From an uncultured Clostridia bacterium (GTDB lineage Bacteria; Bacillota; Clostridia; Christensenellales; Pumilibacteraceae), in NCBI GenBank assembly GCA_934229275.1, contig CAKQDN010000001.1, positions 1-64,000 on the forward strand: a DNA stretch of 64,000 nt, given 5' to 3'. The number at the start of each line of letters is the position of its first letter. Positions within the stretch are counted from its first letter, which is position 1. The position numbers and the translations under genes are program-made. Under the pieces are notes generated by a model, which saw only the letters and a program-made list of their open reading frames with translations, did no database searches and was not told where the DNA came from. Positions 26,804 to 34,052 of the stretch are shown here, one piece after another.

Positions 26804-26867
26804 TTTAAAGCCTCCTTTGCTTTGCAAGGGAGGTGGCTTCGAGCATAGCGAGAAGACGGTGGGATTA
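26804..26867 (+). repeat. Structured intergenic repeat family A, copy 2
   Basis: TTTAAAGCC start, long hairpin with arms GCCTCCTTTGC and GCAAGGGAGGTGGC, second hairpin around TTCGAGCATAGCGAGAA, then GACGGTGGG. The stem bases differ from copy 1 but compensate each other, which implies selection for structure. Confidence 0.75.
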
Positions 26868-26871
26868 TTAT

Positions 26872-26896
26872 CGGGAGGGGGAACCCCTCCCCTACA
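26872..26896 (+). repeat. REP-like repeat family B variant
   Basis: CGGGAGGGGGAACCCCTCCC followed by CTACA. It has the same plan as the other family B copies (CG + stem + TACA on this strand) but a different stem. Confidence 0.55.
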
Positions 26897-26940
26897 TAGT
26901 AAACCAAACCGAGTGCGATTAAACAAGCGAAATTTACATA

Positions 26941-26997
26941 CCAACCCTCTTCGTCGCGGTAAACCGCGCCACCTCTCCCGAAGGGCGAGGCTTTAAA
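26941..26997 (-). repeat. Structured intergenic repeat family A, copy 3 (inverted)
   Basis: Read on the minus strand it starts TTTAAAGCCTCGCCC, folds with GGGAGAGG, then has GGCGCGGTTTACCGCG as a second hairpin and ends GAAGAGGGTTGG. It is opposite in orientation to the other two copies. Confidence 0.75.
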
Positions 26998-27006
26998 TGC
27001 GGTCAA

Positions 27007-27060
27007 AGCAGAGGCACCAAACCTTGACAAAATCGCACACCTGTCTTAAAGTTTTTTTGC
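27007..27060 (+). repeat. 54-bp direct repeat, copy 1
   Basis: This unit starts AGCAGAGGCACC and ends TTTTTTTGC. It is repeated at 27098-27151 with no visible difference. The copies are separated by 37 bases. It contains TTGACA but no matching -10 box at the right distance. Confidence 0.9.
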
Positions 27061-27097
27061 CTGTTTTTTAAATAAGCAAGGTTTTTAGCCATGCATA

Positions 27098-27151
27098 AGC
27101 AGAGGCACCAAACCTTGACAAAATCGCACACCTGTCTTAAAGTTTTTTTGC
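27098..27151 (+). repeat. 54-bp direct repeat, copy 2
   Basis: Second copy of 27007-27060. Its right end runs into another copy of the CTTACT-type hairpin (27136-27176, inverted). Confidence 0.9.
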
Positions 27152-27176
27152 ATACTTTTTTTCAAAAAAAGTATGG
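27136..27176 (-). repeat. Hairpin repeat CTTACT-type, copy 2 (inverted)
   Basis: On the minus strand the hairpin CATACTTTTTTTGAAAAAAAGTATG is followed by a CAAAAAAACTTTAAG tail, the same build as 26547-26592. The region 27177-27257 beyond it has only an AGAGGTTGTCCTCGTCC element and no gene. Confidence 0.65.
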
Positions 27177-27257
27177 TTTCAAAAAAATTAAAAAAGAGGG
27201 GAGAGGTTGTCCTCGTCCCCTGCAATTGGAATTCGGCAAAAAATATTAAATTTCACG

Positions 27258-27283
27258 GGCGTGCGGTTTGCACGAGCCTGTCG
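27258..27283 (-). terminator. Possible terminator of 26-codon peptide gene
   Basis: On the minus strand CGTGC and GCACG (27274-27270 and 27264-27260) form a short stem, followed by an AT-rich tract with TTTTTT near 27240. The stem is weak. Confidence 0.35.
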
Positions 27284-27335
27284 CTTCCGTTACGCGTACT
27301 CGGGAGCGTAAATTTTCTGCTTTTGCGACTGTGAG

Positions 27336-27416
27336 TTATTTGCAGTTCTTGGTTGCTTTACCGGTAGTCTTATTCGTGGTTTTCTTTGCCTTATTGGCGG
27401 TTTTCTTCTCCGACAT
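27336..27416 (-). CDS. Small basic Lys/Thr-rich peptide (26 residues)
   Basis: A short minus-strand frame with an unusually good start: AAGGAGG (27431-27425) lies eight bases before the ATG. The peptide is MSEKKTANKAKKTTNKTTGK followed by ATKNCK. It has nine Lys, six Thr, one Cys and no hydrophobic stretch, so it is not a membrane peptide. The composition resembles the tails of histone H1-like or other nucleic-acid-binding proteins. It stands alone among intergenic repeats, and no clear -35/-10 pair was found upstream. I do not know the family. A chance frame cannot be excluded, but the ribosome site makes it the only credible gene between 26547 and 27693. Confidence 0.5.
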   Translation of the reverse strand: MSEKKTANKAKKTTNKTTGKATKNCK

Positions 27417-27632
27417 TGTTTTTACCTCCTTAAAGTATGTACGGGGGATATCCCTTCCTCGGTTATTGTGCGCCGGAGAGTAAAGTATTATCGTAGAAAT
27501 TCGCTGTAATTTTATGTAAACGAAGCGCAGTGCGGTCGGAGTGCGTCGACGTGCGTTATAATCGATAAAAAACAGGCGGAGCGAGCAGGATTCAACCGTT
27601 TTAATGCTCTTCTCCGCGCATTATATAAAAGA

Positions 27633-27661
27633 AAAAACGCCGCAATAATTTCGTGGCGTTT
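27633..27661 (-). terminator. Terminator of divIC-ppx operon
   Basis: On the minus strand AAACGCC and GGCGTTT pair around a 13-base loop and are followed by a TTTTC run, just after the stop of the Ppx/GppA-like gene. Confidence 0.75.
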
Positions 27662-27693
27662 ATTTATACTACTATTGTCGTGGCGGCGTTACG

Positions 27694-28548
27694 CTAAATC
27701 CGTTCGCCTTTCAGCATCAGATAGCCTTCGATATTGTCGTGTTCGGAAACGGTGAGCGAACCGAATCCGAGATAGTCCTGCATAAGCGACAGCAAAATCG
27801 CTCCGTGACCGATAACAACCGCGCGTTTTGCACCCAGAGTGGGGAAACTCTCGGTGAGATTATCGCAGGCGAATATGCGGTCTATCAGGTTTTCGAGCGC
27901 GCCGCGCGTTACGACGTAGCCGTGAACGGCGTTCGCGTCGTACGTTTTTTGTCCGAGCAGCATGGAAGCGACCGTGGTCGCCGTGCCGCCTATCGCGTAT
28001 AAAACGTCGGCGCATACCTTATCGAAAGCGGTGATTTTGCTCTTGTAGAACTTTTCGATATCGGCTCTGTTGCCGCCGACCGCGTCGCGGACGCGTACTA
28101 CGCCGAGAGGAAGGCTTTTTGCGTACTCGATGACGCCGCTCTTGCCGCTCGTGAGTTCGACGCTTGCGCCGCCGATGTCAATGACGGCGTTGCTGCCTTT
28201 GCCGCCGGTGCAGCCGATATAGCCGATTTTAGCCTCGGTTTCGCCCGAAATTATGTCTACGACCACGGGGATACGGCTTTCTATCGTCTTTTTAAGCGTT
28301 TTGCCGCCCGGATTACGCATGGCTTCGGTGCCGAAAACGTATACTTTGTCCGCTCCCGACGCGATTGCCTCGTCAAAAAAACCCGCTACGGCGTCTGCCG
28401 TGCGAGCCATCGCTTTTTCCTGCAACCTGCCGAAAAGCGCAAGCCCTTCGGATAGTTGAGTGGTGTTCAGTTCTTTCGCGTTCACCGCTTTGCCCCTGCC
28501 GAGGTAAAGGCGAACCGAATTGCTGCCTATGTCTATTACCGCTACCAT
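27694..28548 (-). CDS. Ppx/GppA phosphatase family protein (short form)
   Basis: Ppx/GppA proteins cleave polyphosphate or pppGpp and belong to the actin-like ATPase fold. The 284-residue protein has the phosphate-binding motifs AVIDIGSNSVRL at the N-terminus and AVIDIGGASVEL at about residue 118, the catalytic-region ISGETEAK Glu (about 100), and YAIGGTATTVASM (about 192). The C-terminal HD-like domain of long Ppx enzymes is missing, as in many Bacillota and Actinobacteria short forms. It starts one base inside the stop of the DivIC-like gene and is co-transcribed with it. Confidence 0.9.
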   Translation of the reverse strand: MVAVIDIGSNSVRLYLGRGKAVNAKELNTTQLSEGLALFGRLQEKAMARTADAVAGFFDEAIASGADKVYVFGTEAMRNPGGKTLKKTIESRIPVVVDIISGETEAKIGYIGCTGGKGSNAVIDIGGASVELTSGKSGVIEYAKSLPLGVVRVRDAVGGNRADIEKFYKSKITAFDKVCADVLYAIGGTATTVASMLLGQKTYDANAVHGYVVTRGALENLIDRIFACDNLTESFPTLGAKRAVVIGHGAILLSLMQDYLGFGSLTVSEHDNIEGYLMLKGERI

Positions 28549-28823
28549 TATTTACCCACGAACAATTCTTCGTTTTCGCCGATATAACCCAGATTTTCGC
28601 GAGCGAACTGATCAACATACAAATCGCTGGACATGTATTCGAGCCGCTCCTCGTTTCTCTCGATTTCGGCGCCAAGAGCCGCTTTCTGCGCTTCGAGCGA
28701 AGAAGCCTGCCTTCTGAGTCCGCCTATCTTGATGAGGTTGATAATAAGCGATACCGCAAGCAGAAAAATGAAAATAATCGTGGATATGGTGACGATTTTA
28801 ATAACTTTTAACTTGTCGGTCAT
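28548..28823 (-). CDS. Septum formation initiator family protein (FtsB/DivIC-like)
   Basis: A 91-residue bitopic membrane protein: short cytoplasmic start, one membrane helix at about residues 10-30, then a coiled coil (about 33-62) and the extracytoplasmic tail with DLYVDQFARENLGYIGENE. The tail matches the DivIC/FtsB pattern (EYIE..AR..L), which links to FtsL and FtsQ/DivIB at the division site. The pairing with a Ppx/GppA gene directly downstream is common in Bacillota. A promoter lies at 28859-28887 on the same strand. Confidence 0.88.
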   Translation of the reverse strand: MTDKLKVIKIVTISTIIFIFLLAVSLIINLIKIGGLRRQASSLEAQKAALGAEIERNEERLEYMSSDLYVDQFARENLGYIGENEELFVGK

Positions 28824-28858
28824 GACGCGTTTTTCTCCTTTTTTTGCGTTCCGTTTTC

Positions 28859-28887
28859 AGTATAACACATTAAGGAGAAAATTTCAA
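28859..28887 (-). promoter_or_regulatory. Promoter of divIC-ppx operon
   Basis: On the minus strand TTGAAA (28887-28882), 17 bases, TATACT (28864-28859). Confidence 0.75.
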
Positions 28888-28929
28888 GCAAAAAAAAGAA
28901 AATTTCATGAAAAAACTAGGTCTAAACGA

Positions 28930-28958
28930 TTGACATCTCCGACAAAAAACACTATAAT
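28930..28958 (+). promoter_or_regulatory. Promoter of XRE-potABCD operon
   Basis: TTGACA (28930-28935), 17 bases, TATAAT (28953-28958), perfect consensus, about 100 bases before the regulator start. Confidence 0.88.
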
Positions 28959-28964
28959 TTTCGC

Positions 28965-28981
28965 GTTTAGTAAAATTAAAC
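28965..28981 (+). promoter_or_regulatory. Candidate operator for the XRE-cupin regulator
   Basis: A palindrome GTTTA-N7-TAAAC lies at the predicted transcription start. Related half sites (CTAAAC, GTTTA, TAAAC, GTTTAG) occur on either side between 28921 and 29022. Autoregulation by the first gene of the operon is inferred from position. Confidence 0.4.
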
Positions 28982-29057
28982 CCGACGTTTATTATGTTCT
29001 AACCTTGTAAACCGCGAGTTTAGCGTCCGGGCTTGATTTTAAGGGAGCGGCAGAAAA

Positions 29058-29591
29058 ATGGAAATAGGCATTAAAATAAGAGAAATGCGACTTAAAAAGC
29101 AGTTGACGCAGGAAGAACTTGCCGACCGCTGCGAACTTACGAAGGGCTATATAAGTCAGATAGAAAACGACCTTACAAGCCCGTCCATCGCAACGCTTAA
29201 AGACATTTTACAGGCACTCGGCTCGTCGCTGTCCGACTTTTTCTCGGAGGACGAGGAAGAGCAGGTCGTGTTCCGCAAGTCCGACTACTTCGAAAAGGAA
29301 GGCGACGACAGCACGATAACGTGGCTGGTTCCCTCGTCGCAGAAAAACGAGATGGAGCCGATAATGCTGCGGCTCGGCGCAGGTGCGTCCACCGAAAAGG
29401 ACATGCCGCACGAGGGCGAGGAATTCGGCTATGTGCTTAAAGGGAGCGTTCGGCTGATAGTCGGAAAACGCGAGTATGTCGCCGAAGAGGGCGAGAGTTT
29501 TTACTACCGCGCCAATAAAACGCATTATATAGTCAACCGTGCGGAAGGAGAAAGCGTGCTACTGTGGCTTTCCTGTCCGCCCAATTTTTAA
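29058..29591 (+). CDS. XRE-family regulator with C-terminal cupin domain (polyamine operon)
   Basis: A 177-residue regulator. The helix-turn-helix of the Cro/CI type fills residues 5-60 (LKKQLTQEELADRCELTKGY then ISQIEN). A cupin fold follows at about 105-175 (HEGEEFGYVLKGSVRLIVG, then EEGESFYYRANKTHY), which usually senses a small molecule. This architecture matches PuuR-type regulators and the regulator commonly placed in front of potABCD in Bacillota. It is first in the operon, 14 bases before potA. Control of polyamine uptake in response to a polyamine is the likely role; the ligand is inferred. Confidence 0.92.
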   Translation: MEIGIKIREMRLKKQLTQEELADRCELTKGYISQIENDLTSPSIATLKDILQALGSSLSDFFSEDEEEQVVFRKSDYFEKEGDDSTITWLVPSSQKNEMEPIMLRLGAGASTEKDMPHEGEEFGYVLKGSVRLIVGKREYVAEEGESFYYRANKTHYIVNRAEGESVLLWLSCPPNF

Positions 29592-29605
29592 GGAGAAGTC
29601 AGGCA

Positions 29606-31066
29606 ATGAAAGAACAAGGTAAATTTGATAAAATAATCGAAATTAAAAACGTTACCAAAGTGTTCGAGGACGGCGTTACCGTACTCGACGATATCAACTT
29701 GTCGATAAAACGCGGTCAGTTCGTTACTCTTTTAGGACCCAGCGGCTGCGGCAAGACTACTCTTCTTCGCATGATCGCAGGCTTCACCATGCCCACGAGC
29801 GGCGAAATTTTCATCGAAAATCAGCCGATAACCGGCGTTCCGCCCTATAAACGCCCGGTAAACACCGTATTCCAGAAATACGCGCTTTTTCCGCATCTCA
29901 GCGTCTTTAAAAACATCGCGTACGGCTTGAAACTCAAAACGATCGACGATCCGAACGCCAAAGGCGGCAAGAGAAAACTCACCAAGTCAGAGATAAACGA
30001 AAAAGTCAATCACGCGCTGAAACTCGTTAACCTCGAAGACTACGGTCACAGAAACGTAACCAGTCTTTCGGGCGGTCAGCAGCAGCGTGTCGCAATCGCA
30101 CGCGCGATAGTGTGCGAGCCGAAAGTGCTGCTCCTCGACGAGCCTTTGGGTGCGCTCGACCTCAAAATGCGCAAGGAAATGCAACTCGAACTTAAAAGCA
30201 TGCACGAAAATCTCGGCATAACTTTCATATACGTCACTCACGATCAGGAAGAAGCGCTCACCATGTCCGACGTCGTCGTGGTAATGAACGACGGCGTAAT
30301 TCAGCAGATCGCGCCGCCCAAAAAGATTTACGACGAGCCTGCAAACGCATTCGTTGCCAATTTCATCGGCGAGAGCAACATTCTCTCGGGCATTATGGAA
30401 AAGGACTTTACGATAAACTTCCTCGGACAGAGCATCGAGTGCGTGGACAAGGGCTTCCAGAAAAACGAACAGGTGGATATCGTCATCCGCCCGGAGGACA
30501 TTAAAATCTATCCCGAAAACGCCGAAAAAGGGCAGTTTGCAGGCACCGTTCTTCAAACCGTGTTCAAAGGCACCTACTACGAAATGGAAGTGGAGTGCTC
30601 CGGCTACGAGTTCACCGTTCAGAACACGAAAGAATTCCTGCCCGGTCAGAACGTGCGGCTCGGAATCGCGCCCGACAGTATTCATATAATGAAAAAACTG
30701 CGCACGATAAACGAATTCGAGGGCGAAATATCCGACGAAGAGAACGTGTGGTTCTGCGAAGCCGACTTCCCCGTCGCAAGCACGCAGGGCTTCGAAAAGA
30801 AGGACAAGGTAAAAGTACTCGTCCCCTTCGACGCCGTGGAACTTACCGACTACGAGGACGACGGCACGATAGGCGGCAACGTCGCGCAAACGCTGTATAA
30901 AGGAACTTACTATCAGGTGCAGGTGTACACCGATACCGACGAGGACTTCTACGTCGATACGTCCGACGAATGGGACATCGGCGACCGCGTGGGCATCAAG
31001 GTAGATCCGAACAAAATAGTTTTGCAGCCTGCCGAGGAGGAAGAAGATGAAGAAGAGAAGAACTAG
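29606..31066 (+). CDS. potA: Spermidine/putrescine ABC transporter ATP-binding protein with duplicated TOBE module
   Basis: ATPase of the polyamine importer. From the ATG at 29606 (AAGGAG site) it has 486 residues, against about 350-380 for most PotA proteins. Walker A is GPSGCGKTT (about 44-52), the signature LSGGQQQRVAIARAI, and Walker B LLLDEPLGALD. The extra length comes from two similar C-terminal TOBE-like units: GQFAGTVLQTVFKGTYYEME (about 309) and GTIGGNVAQTLYKGTYYQVQ (about 419). The end is a very acidic tail (PAEEEEDEEEKN) that is encoded by the GA-rich ribosome site and first codons of potB, a 20-base overlap. Confidence 0.94.
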   Translation: MKEQGKFDKIIEIKNVTKVFEDGVTVLDDINLSIKRGQFVTLLGPSGCGKTTLLRMIAGFTMPTSGEIFIENQPITGVPPYKRPVNTVFQKYALFPHLSVFKNIAYGLKLKTIDDPNAKGGKRKLTKSEINEKVNHALKLVNLEDYGHRNVTSLSGGQQQRVAIARAIVCEPKVLLLDEPLGALDLKMRKEMQLELKSMHENLGITFIYVTHDQEEALTMSDVVVVMNDGVIQQIAPPKKIYDEPANAFVANFIGESNILSGIMEKDFTINFLGQSIECVDKGFQKNEQVDIVIRPEDIKIYPENAEKGQFAGTVLQTVFKGTYYEMEVECSGYEFTVQNTKEFLPGQNVRLGIAPDSIHIMKKLRTINEFEGEISDEENVWFCEADFPVASTQGFEKKDKVKVLVPFDAVELTDYEDDGTIGGNVAQTLYKGTYYQVQVYTDTDEDFYVDTSDEWDIGDRVGIKVDPNKIVLQPAEEEEDEEEKN

Positions 31067-31937
31067 TTTCTTTAAGCCCGGTCTGTTCGCCGCGCCCTAC
31101 ATCGTCATCTGCCTGATTTTCGTTGTTCTGCCGCTTATTCTCGTACTCGTGTACGCGTTTATAGGCTCGGACGGCAGTTTCACGCTCGATAACTTCAAGC
31201 GCGTGTTCGTCGGTCAGGAGCAGACCATATACGGAATCGTAAACGAAAACGGAACCATGCAGAACGGCAGTTTCACCGTCACCATTCCCAGCGGCAACCT
31301 CGAATTGCTGTTAAAAACTCTCGGAATAGCCGCGCTTACGACGGTCGTGTGCCTTCTCATCGCTTACCCCGTCGCGCTCGTTCTTGCTTCGGCACCGTTT
31401 AACAAATACTTCGTTTTGTCGCTGCTGTTCATCATCCCCATGTGGATGAACTTCGTGCTGCGTATCATCGCGCTCAAATCGCTTTTGTACGTTCTCGGCA
31501 TATCCGAAGGCTTGTTCTCCGTGATAGTCGGTATGGTGTACGACTTCCTGCCGTTCATGATGCTGCCGATATACACCGTGCTCACCGAAATAGACAAAAG
31601 TTATTTCGAAGCGTCTGCCGACCTCGGAGCAAACAAATTCACGACCTTTTTCAAAGTCACGCTGCCGCTCTCGGCAGGCGGAATCATGAGCGGAATCACC
31701 ATGGTGTTCATGCCGGTGTTCAGCGCGTACGCGATAACCAATATGCTGGGCGACAGTTCCACGACCGTAATAGGTAACAAAATAAACCCGCTGTTCGGAC
31801 TTTCGAGTTCGTGGGGCGTGGGATCGGCTCTGTCGTTCATGTTGCTGCTTTTAGTGCTGCTCACCATGTTTTTAAGCAGCCTCATCGGCAAAAAGACGCA
31901 AAAAACAAGCAGTGCCGCAAAGGGAGGTAAAGCGTAA
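31047..31937 (+). CDS. potB: Spermidine/putrescine ABC transporter permease
   Basis: First permease of the polyamine importer, 296 residues with about six helices. It starts inside potA (20-base overlap) after a GAGGAGG site. The periplasmic loop (about residues 38-80) carries repeated Asn/Gly. The coupling EAA loop is visible as SYFEASADLGANKFTTFFKV. It ends at a TAATG junction with potC. Confidence 0.94.
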   Translation: MKKRRTSFFKPGLFAAPYIVICLIFVVLPLILVLVYAFIGSDGSFTLDNFKRVFVGQEQTIYGIVNENGTMQNGSFTVTIPSGNLELLLKTLGIAALTTVVCLLIAYPVALVLASAPFNKYFVLSLLFIIPMWMNFVLRIIALKSLLYVLGISEGLFSVIVGMVYDFLPFMMLPIYTVLTEIDKSYFEASADLGANKFTTFFKVTLPLSAGGIMSGITMVFMPVFSAYAITNMLGDSSTTVIGNKINPLFGLSSSWGVGSALSFMLLLLVLLTMFLSSLIGKKTQKTSSAAKGGKA

Positions 31938-32767
31938 TGAACAGGAAACTTTCGGTTTTTTTGCGCTGGGTATTCCTTATCGTAGTGCTTGTCGCGATCT
32001 ACGCTCCCATCGCTCTTATAGTTTTGTATTCGTTCTCGTCCGAAAAGGATATCGGCGGAGCAAACGGCTTCGGTTCGTTCACTTTCTCGTGGTATACCAA
32101 ACTGTTCGAAAACGAAGAGATAATGTCGGCGATGCTCAACACGCTGATTATAGGTCTGGTTTCCGCAACGCTCGCAACCGTTATCGGAACGCTCACCGCC
32201 GTCGGTCTGCACTACATGACCAAGGGTAAAAAGTTTATAAACTTCATGAGCGAAATAACCGTCGTCAACGCCGAAATAGTCACGGCGGTCGGATTCTTCC
32301 TGCTGTCCATATTCCTGACCAACGTCATCGGGTTGCACGTCGAAAAAGGTCTGTTCTGGCTTATAATCGCCCACACCGTTATAACCACGCCGTACGTCAT
32401 ATTAAACGTATCGCCGCGGCTTAACCAACTCAACCCCAATCTCTACGAAGCAGGTATGGATTTGGGAGCAGGACCCGTGCGCAGCCTCGTCACCGTCATA
32501 CTTCCGCAACTCGTCGGAGCCATGATTTCGGGATTCGCACTCGCGTTTACGTTGTCGCTCGACGATTTCGTCGTAACCAACCTCAATAAGGGCAGTAACG
32601 GCGTGAACACGATTTCCACGTACGTATACGCAAGTCTGCGCCGTAAACTCAATCCGTCCGTCCGCGCGCTCAGCACGATAATATTCGTAGCCGTGCTGAT
32701 AGTGCTGATAGTCGTCAACATCGTCAAAAGCCGCAAAGCAAAAGCGGCGGAAAATACCAATCATTAA
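31937..32767 (+). CDS. potC: Spermidine/putrescine ABC transporter permease
   Basis: Second permease of the polyamine importer, 276 residues with six helices. The typical PotC features are FSWYTKLF near residue 50 and the EAA loop NLYEAGMDLGAGPVRSLVTV, followed by FTLSLDDFVVTNLNKG. Its ATG overlaps the potB stop by one base (TAATG), and potD follows 19 bases after its stop. Confidence 0.95.
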   Translation: MNRKLSVFLRWVFLIVVLVAIYAPIALIVLYSFSSEKDIGGANGFGSFTFSWYTKLFENEEIMSAMLNTLIIGLVSATLATVIGTLTAVGLHYMTKGKKFINFMSEITVVNAEIVTAVGFFLLSIFLTNVIGLHVEKGLFWLIIAHTVITTPYVILNVSPRLNQLNPNLYEAGMDLGAGPVRSLVTVILPQLVGAMISGFALAFTLSLDDFVVTNLNKGSNGVNTISTYVYASLRRKLNPSVRALSTIIFVAVLIVLIVVNIVKSRKAKAAENTNH

Positions 32768-32786
32768 ACCATAGGAGGCTATATCC

Positions 32787-33986
32787 ATGAAAAAGTTAAT
32801 TTCGTTAATGCTTGCCGTCGTTATGACGGTTCCCATGCTGTCTTTTGCCGCTTGCTCGAAAGGCAACCGCGAAGAGCAACTCAAAATGTACGTTCCCGGC
32901 GAATATATCGACAGCGAAATATTCGAAGGTTTCGAACAGTGGTATAAGGAAAAAACCGGTAAAACCGTAAAAGTGGTCGCTCCGTCCACGTTCGACGCGG
33001 TCGAAGAAATCATGACCGCGGTCGAAAAAGACCATGCCGACTACGATCTGCTTCTGCCGTCCGACTACGCAGTCGAGCAACTCATCAAAAAAGACCTTCT
33101 CGTAAAGGTGGATAAACAGCGCGTAAACGTCGCCGAAGTTTTCCGCTCCGAATACGTCGAACGCGCAAAAATCTCCGACCCGACGCTCGAATACTCCGTA
33201 CCCTATATGTACGGTACGTTCGGACTTATGTACGACTATTCCAAAACGGGTAAACATCTCGACAGTTGGGAAGCGCTCTACGGCAACGAATTCGCAGGTA
33301 AAAGCGCGAATAAAGACTCCCTGCGCGAAGCGATAACTTCCGCCGCTATCTGGAACAACGCGTCCGAACTTACCAAAGACAATCCTTACGACAACAAGAA
33401 AATTCAGTCGCTGTACGACAGACTTCCCGATACCTACACGTCGGCAATAAGCACGCTCGGCGCAACCAAGAAAAACTACCTGTGGGGCGGCGAAAGCATG
33501 AAGTTCGATATGGCTTCGGGCAACACCAAAGTGCAGGTCGCGCTCATGTGGTCGTGCGACGCCGGCTACATCATGAACGACTACGAGGACGATAACGGAA
33601 ACGAACATCACGGCAACAGGAACCTGTGGTACGTCGTTCCCAAGGAAGGCGGAAACATCTACCTCGACAACTTCGTCATCTCCAAGTACGGCAAGAATCA
33701 GGAAGCCGCTCAGTATTTCCTCGAATACATCTGCCAAAAGGATATCGCTATTCAAAACAGCGAATACGCAGGCGCGATCAGCCCCGTAAAAGCGGCTTAC
33801 GACCAACTCTATGCCGATTATACCGCCGACGAAGGAATAGGCGAAGGCGCAGCGGAAGGCTGGAGAGAAATGTATCTCGACATGCTGTTCCCGTCCGCTG
33901 AAACGCTCGCTCGTTGCGGAACCATGCGTGATTTCGGCGACAGCGACGGCGCGATAAGCGAAGCGTGGAGCAACGTCCGCGGTTAA
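32787..33986 (+). CDS. potD: Spermidine/putrescine-binding lipoprotein
   Basis: Extracytoplasmic polyamine-binding component, 399 residues, anchored through Cys23 (lipobox SFAAC). It has the type II fold segments of PotD: YVPGEYIDSEIFEGFEQWY at the start, DYDLLLPSDYAVEQL (about 85-100), PYMYGTFGLMYD (about 137) and DNFVISKYGKNQEAAQYFLE (about 290-310). It is the last gene of the operon, preceded by an AGGAGG site. It is slightly longer than E. coli PotD. Confidence 0.95.
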   Translation: MKKLISLMLAVVMTVPMLSFAACSKGNREEQLKMYVPGEYIDSEIFEGFEQWYKEKTGKTVKVVAPSTFDAVEEIMTAVEKDHADYDLLLPSDYAVEQLIKKDLLVKVDKQRVNVAEVFRSEYVERAKISDPTLEYSVPYMYGTFGLMYDYSKTGKHLDSWEALYGNEFAGKSANKDSLREAITSAAIWNNASELTKDNPYDNKKIQSLYDRLPDTYTSAISTLGATKKNYLWGGESMKFDMASGNTKVQVALMWSCDAGYIMNDYEDDNGNEHHGNRNLWYVVPKEGGNIYLDNFVISKYGKNQEAAQYFLEYICQKDIAIQNSEYAGAISPVKAAYDQLYADYTADEGIGEGAAEGWREMYLDMLFPSAETLARCGTMRDFGDSDGAISEAWSNVRG

Positions 33987-34012
33987 TCGTTATAAAGCGG
34001 CGTAAAGAGCAG

Positions 34013-34028
34013 AGGACGACCTCGTCCT
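34013..34028 (+). repeat. Hairpin AGGACGA/TCGTCCT before mnmG
   Basis: A perfect 7-base inverted repeat with a two-base centre, 24 bases before the mnmG start, with no T run after it. A related element (AGAGGTTGTCCTCGTCC) lies at 27202-27218. It could be an intergenic repeat or an mRNA 5' structure. Confidence 0.5.
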
Positions 34029-34052
34029 GAATTTATCTAACTTTAATTTTTT

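Noticed and set aside
26547..27260. The repeat cluster as a CRISPR array or an insertion sequence.
   Set aside because: Repeats are of several types, irregularly spaced and in both orientations. There are no cas genes, no transposase frame and no terminal inverted repeats.
27268..27483. A 71-codon plus-strand frame with a hydrophobic middle.
   Set aside because: It is antisense to the 26-codon peptide gene, has no ribosome site, and its hydrophobic stretch is the complement of Lys/Thr codons.
29058..29591. XRE-type regulator as a phage repressor.
   Set aside because: It has a cupin domain and is followed directly by potABCD; there are no phage genes in the window.
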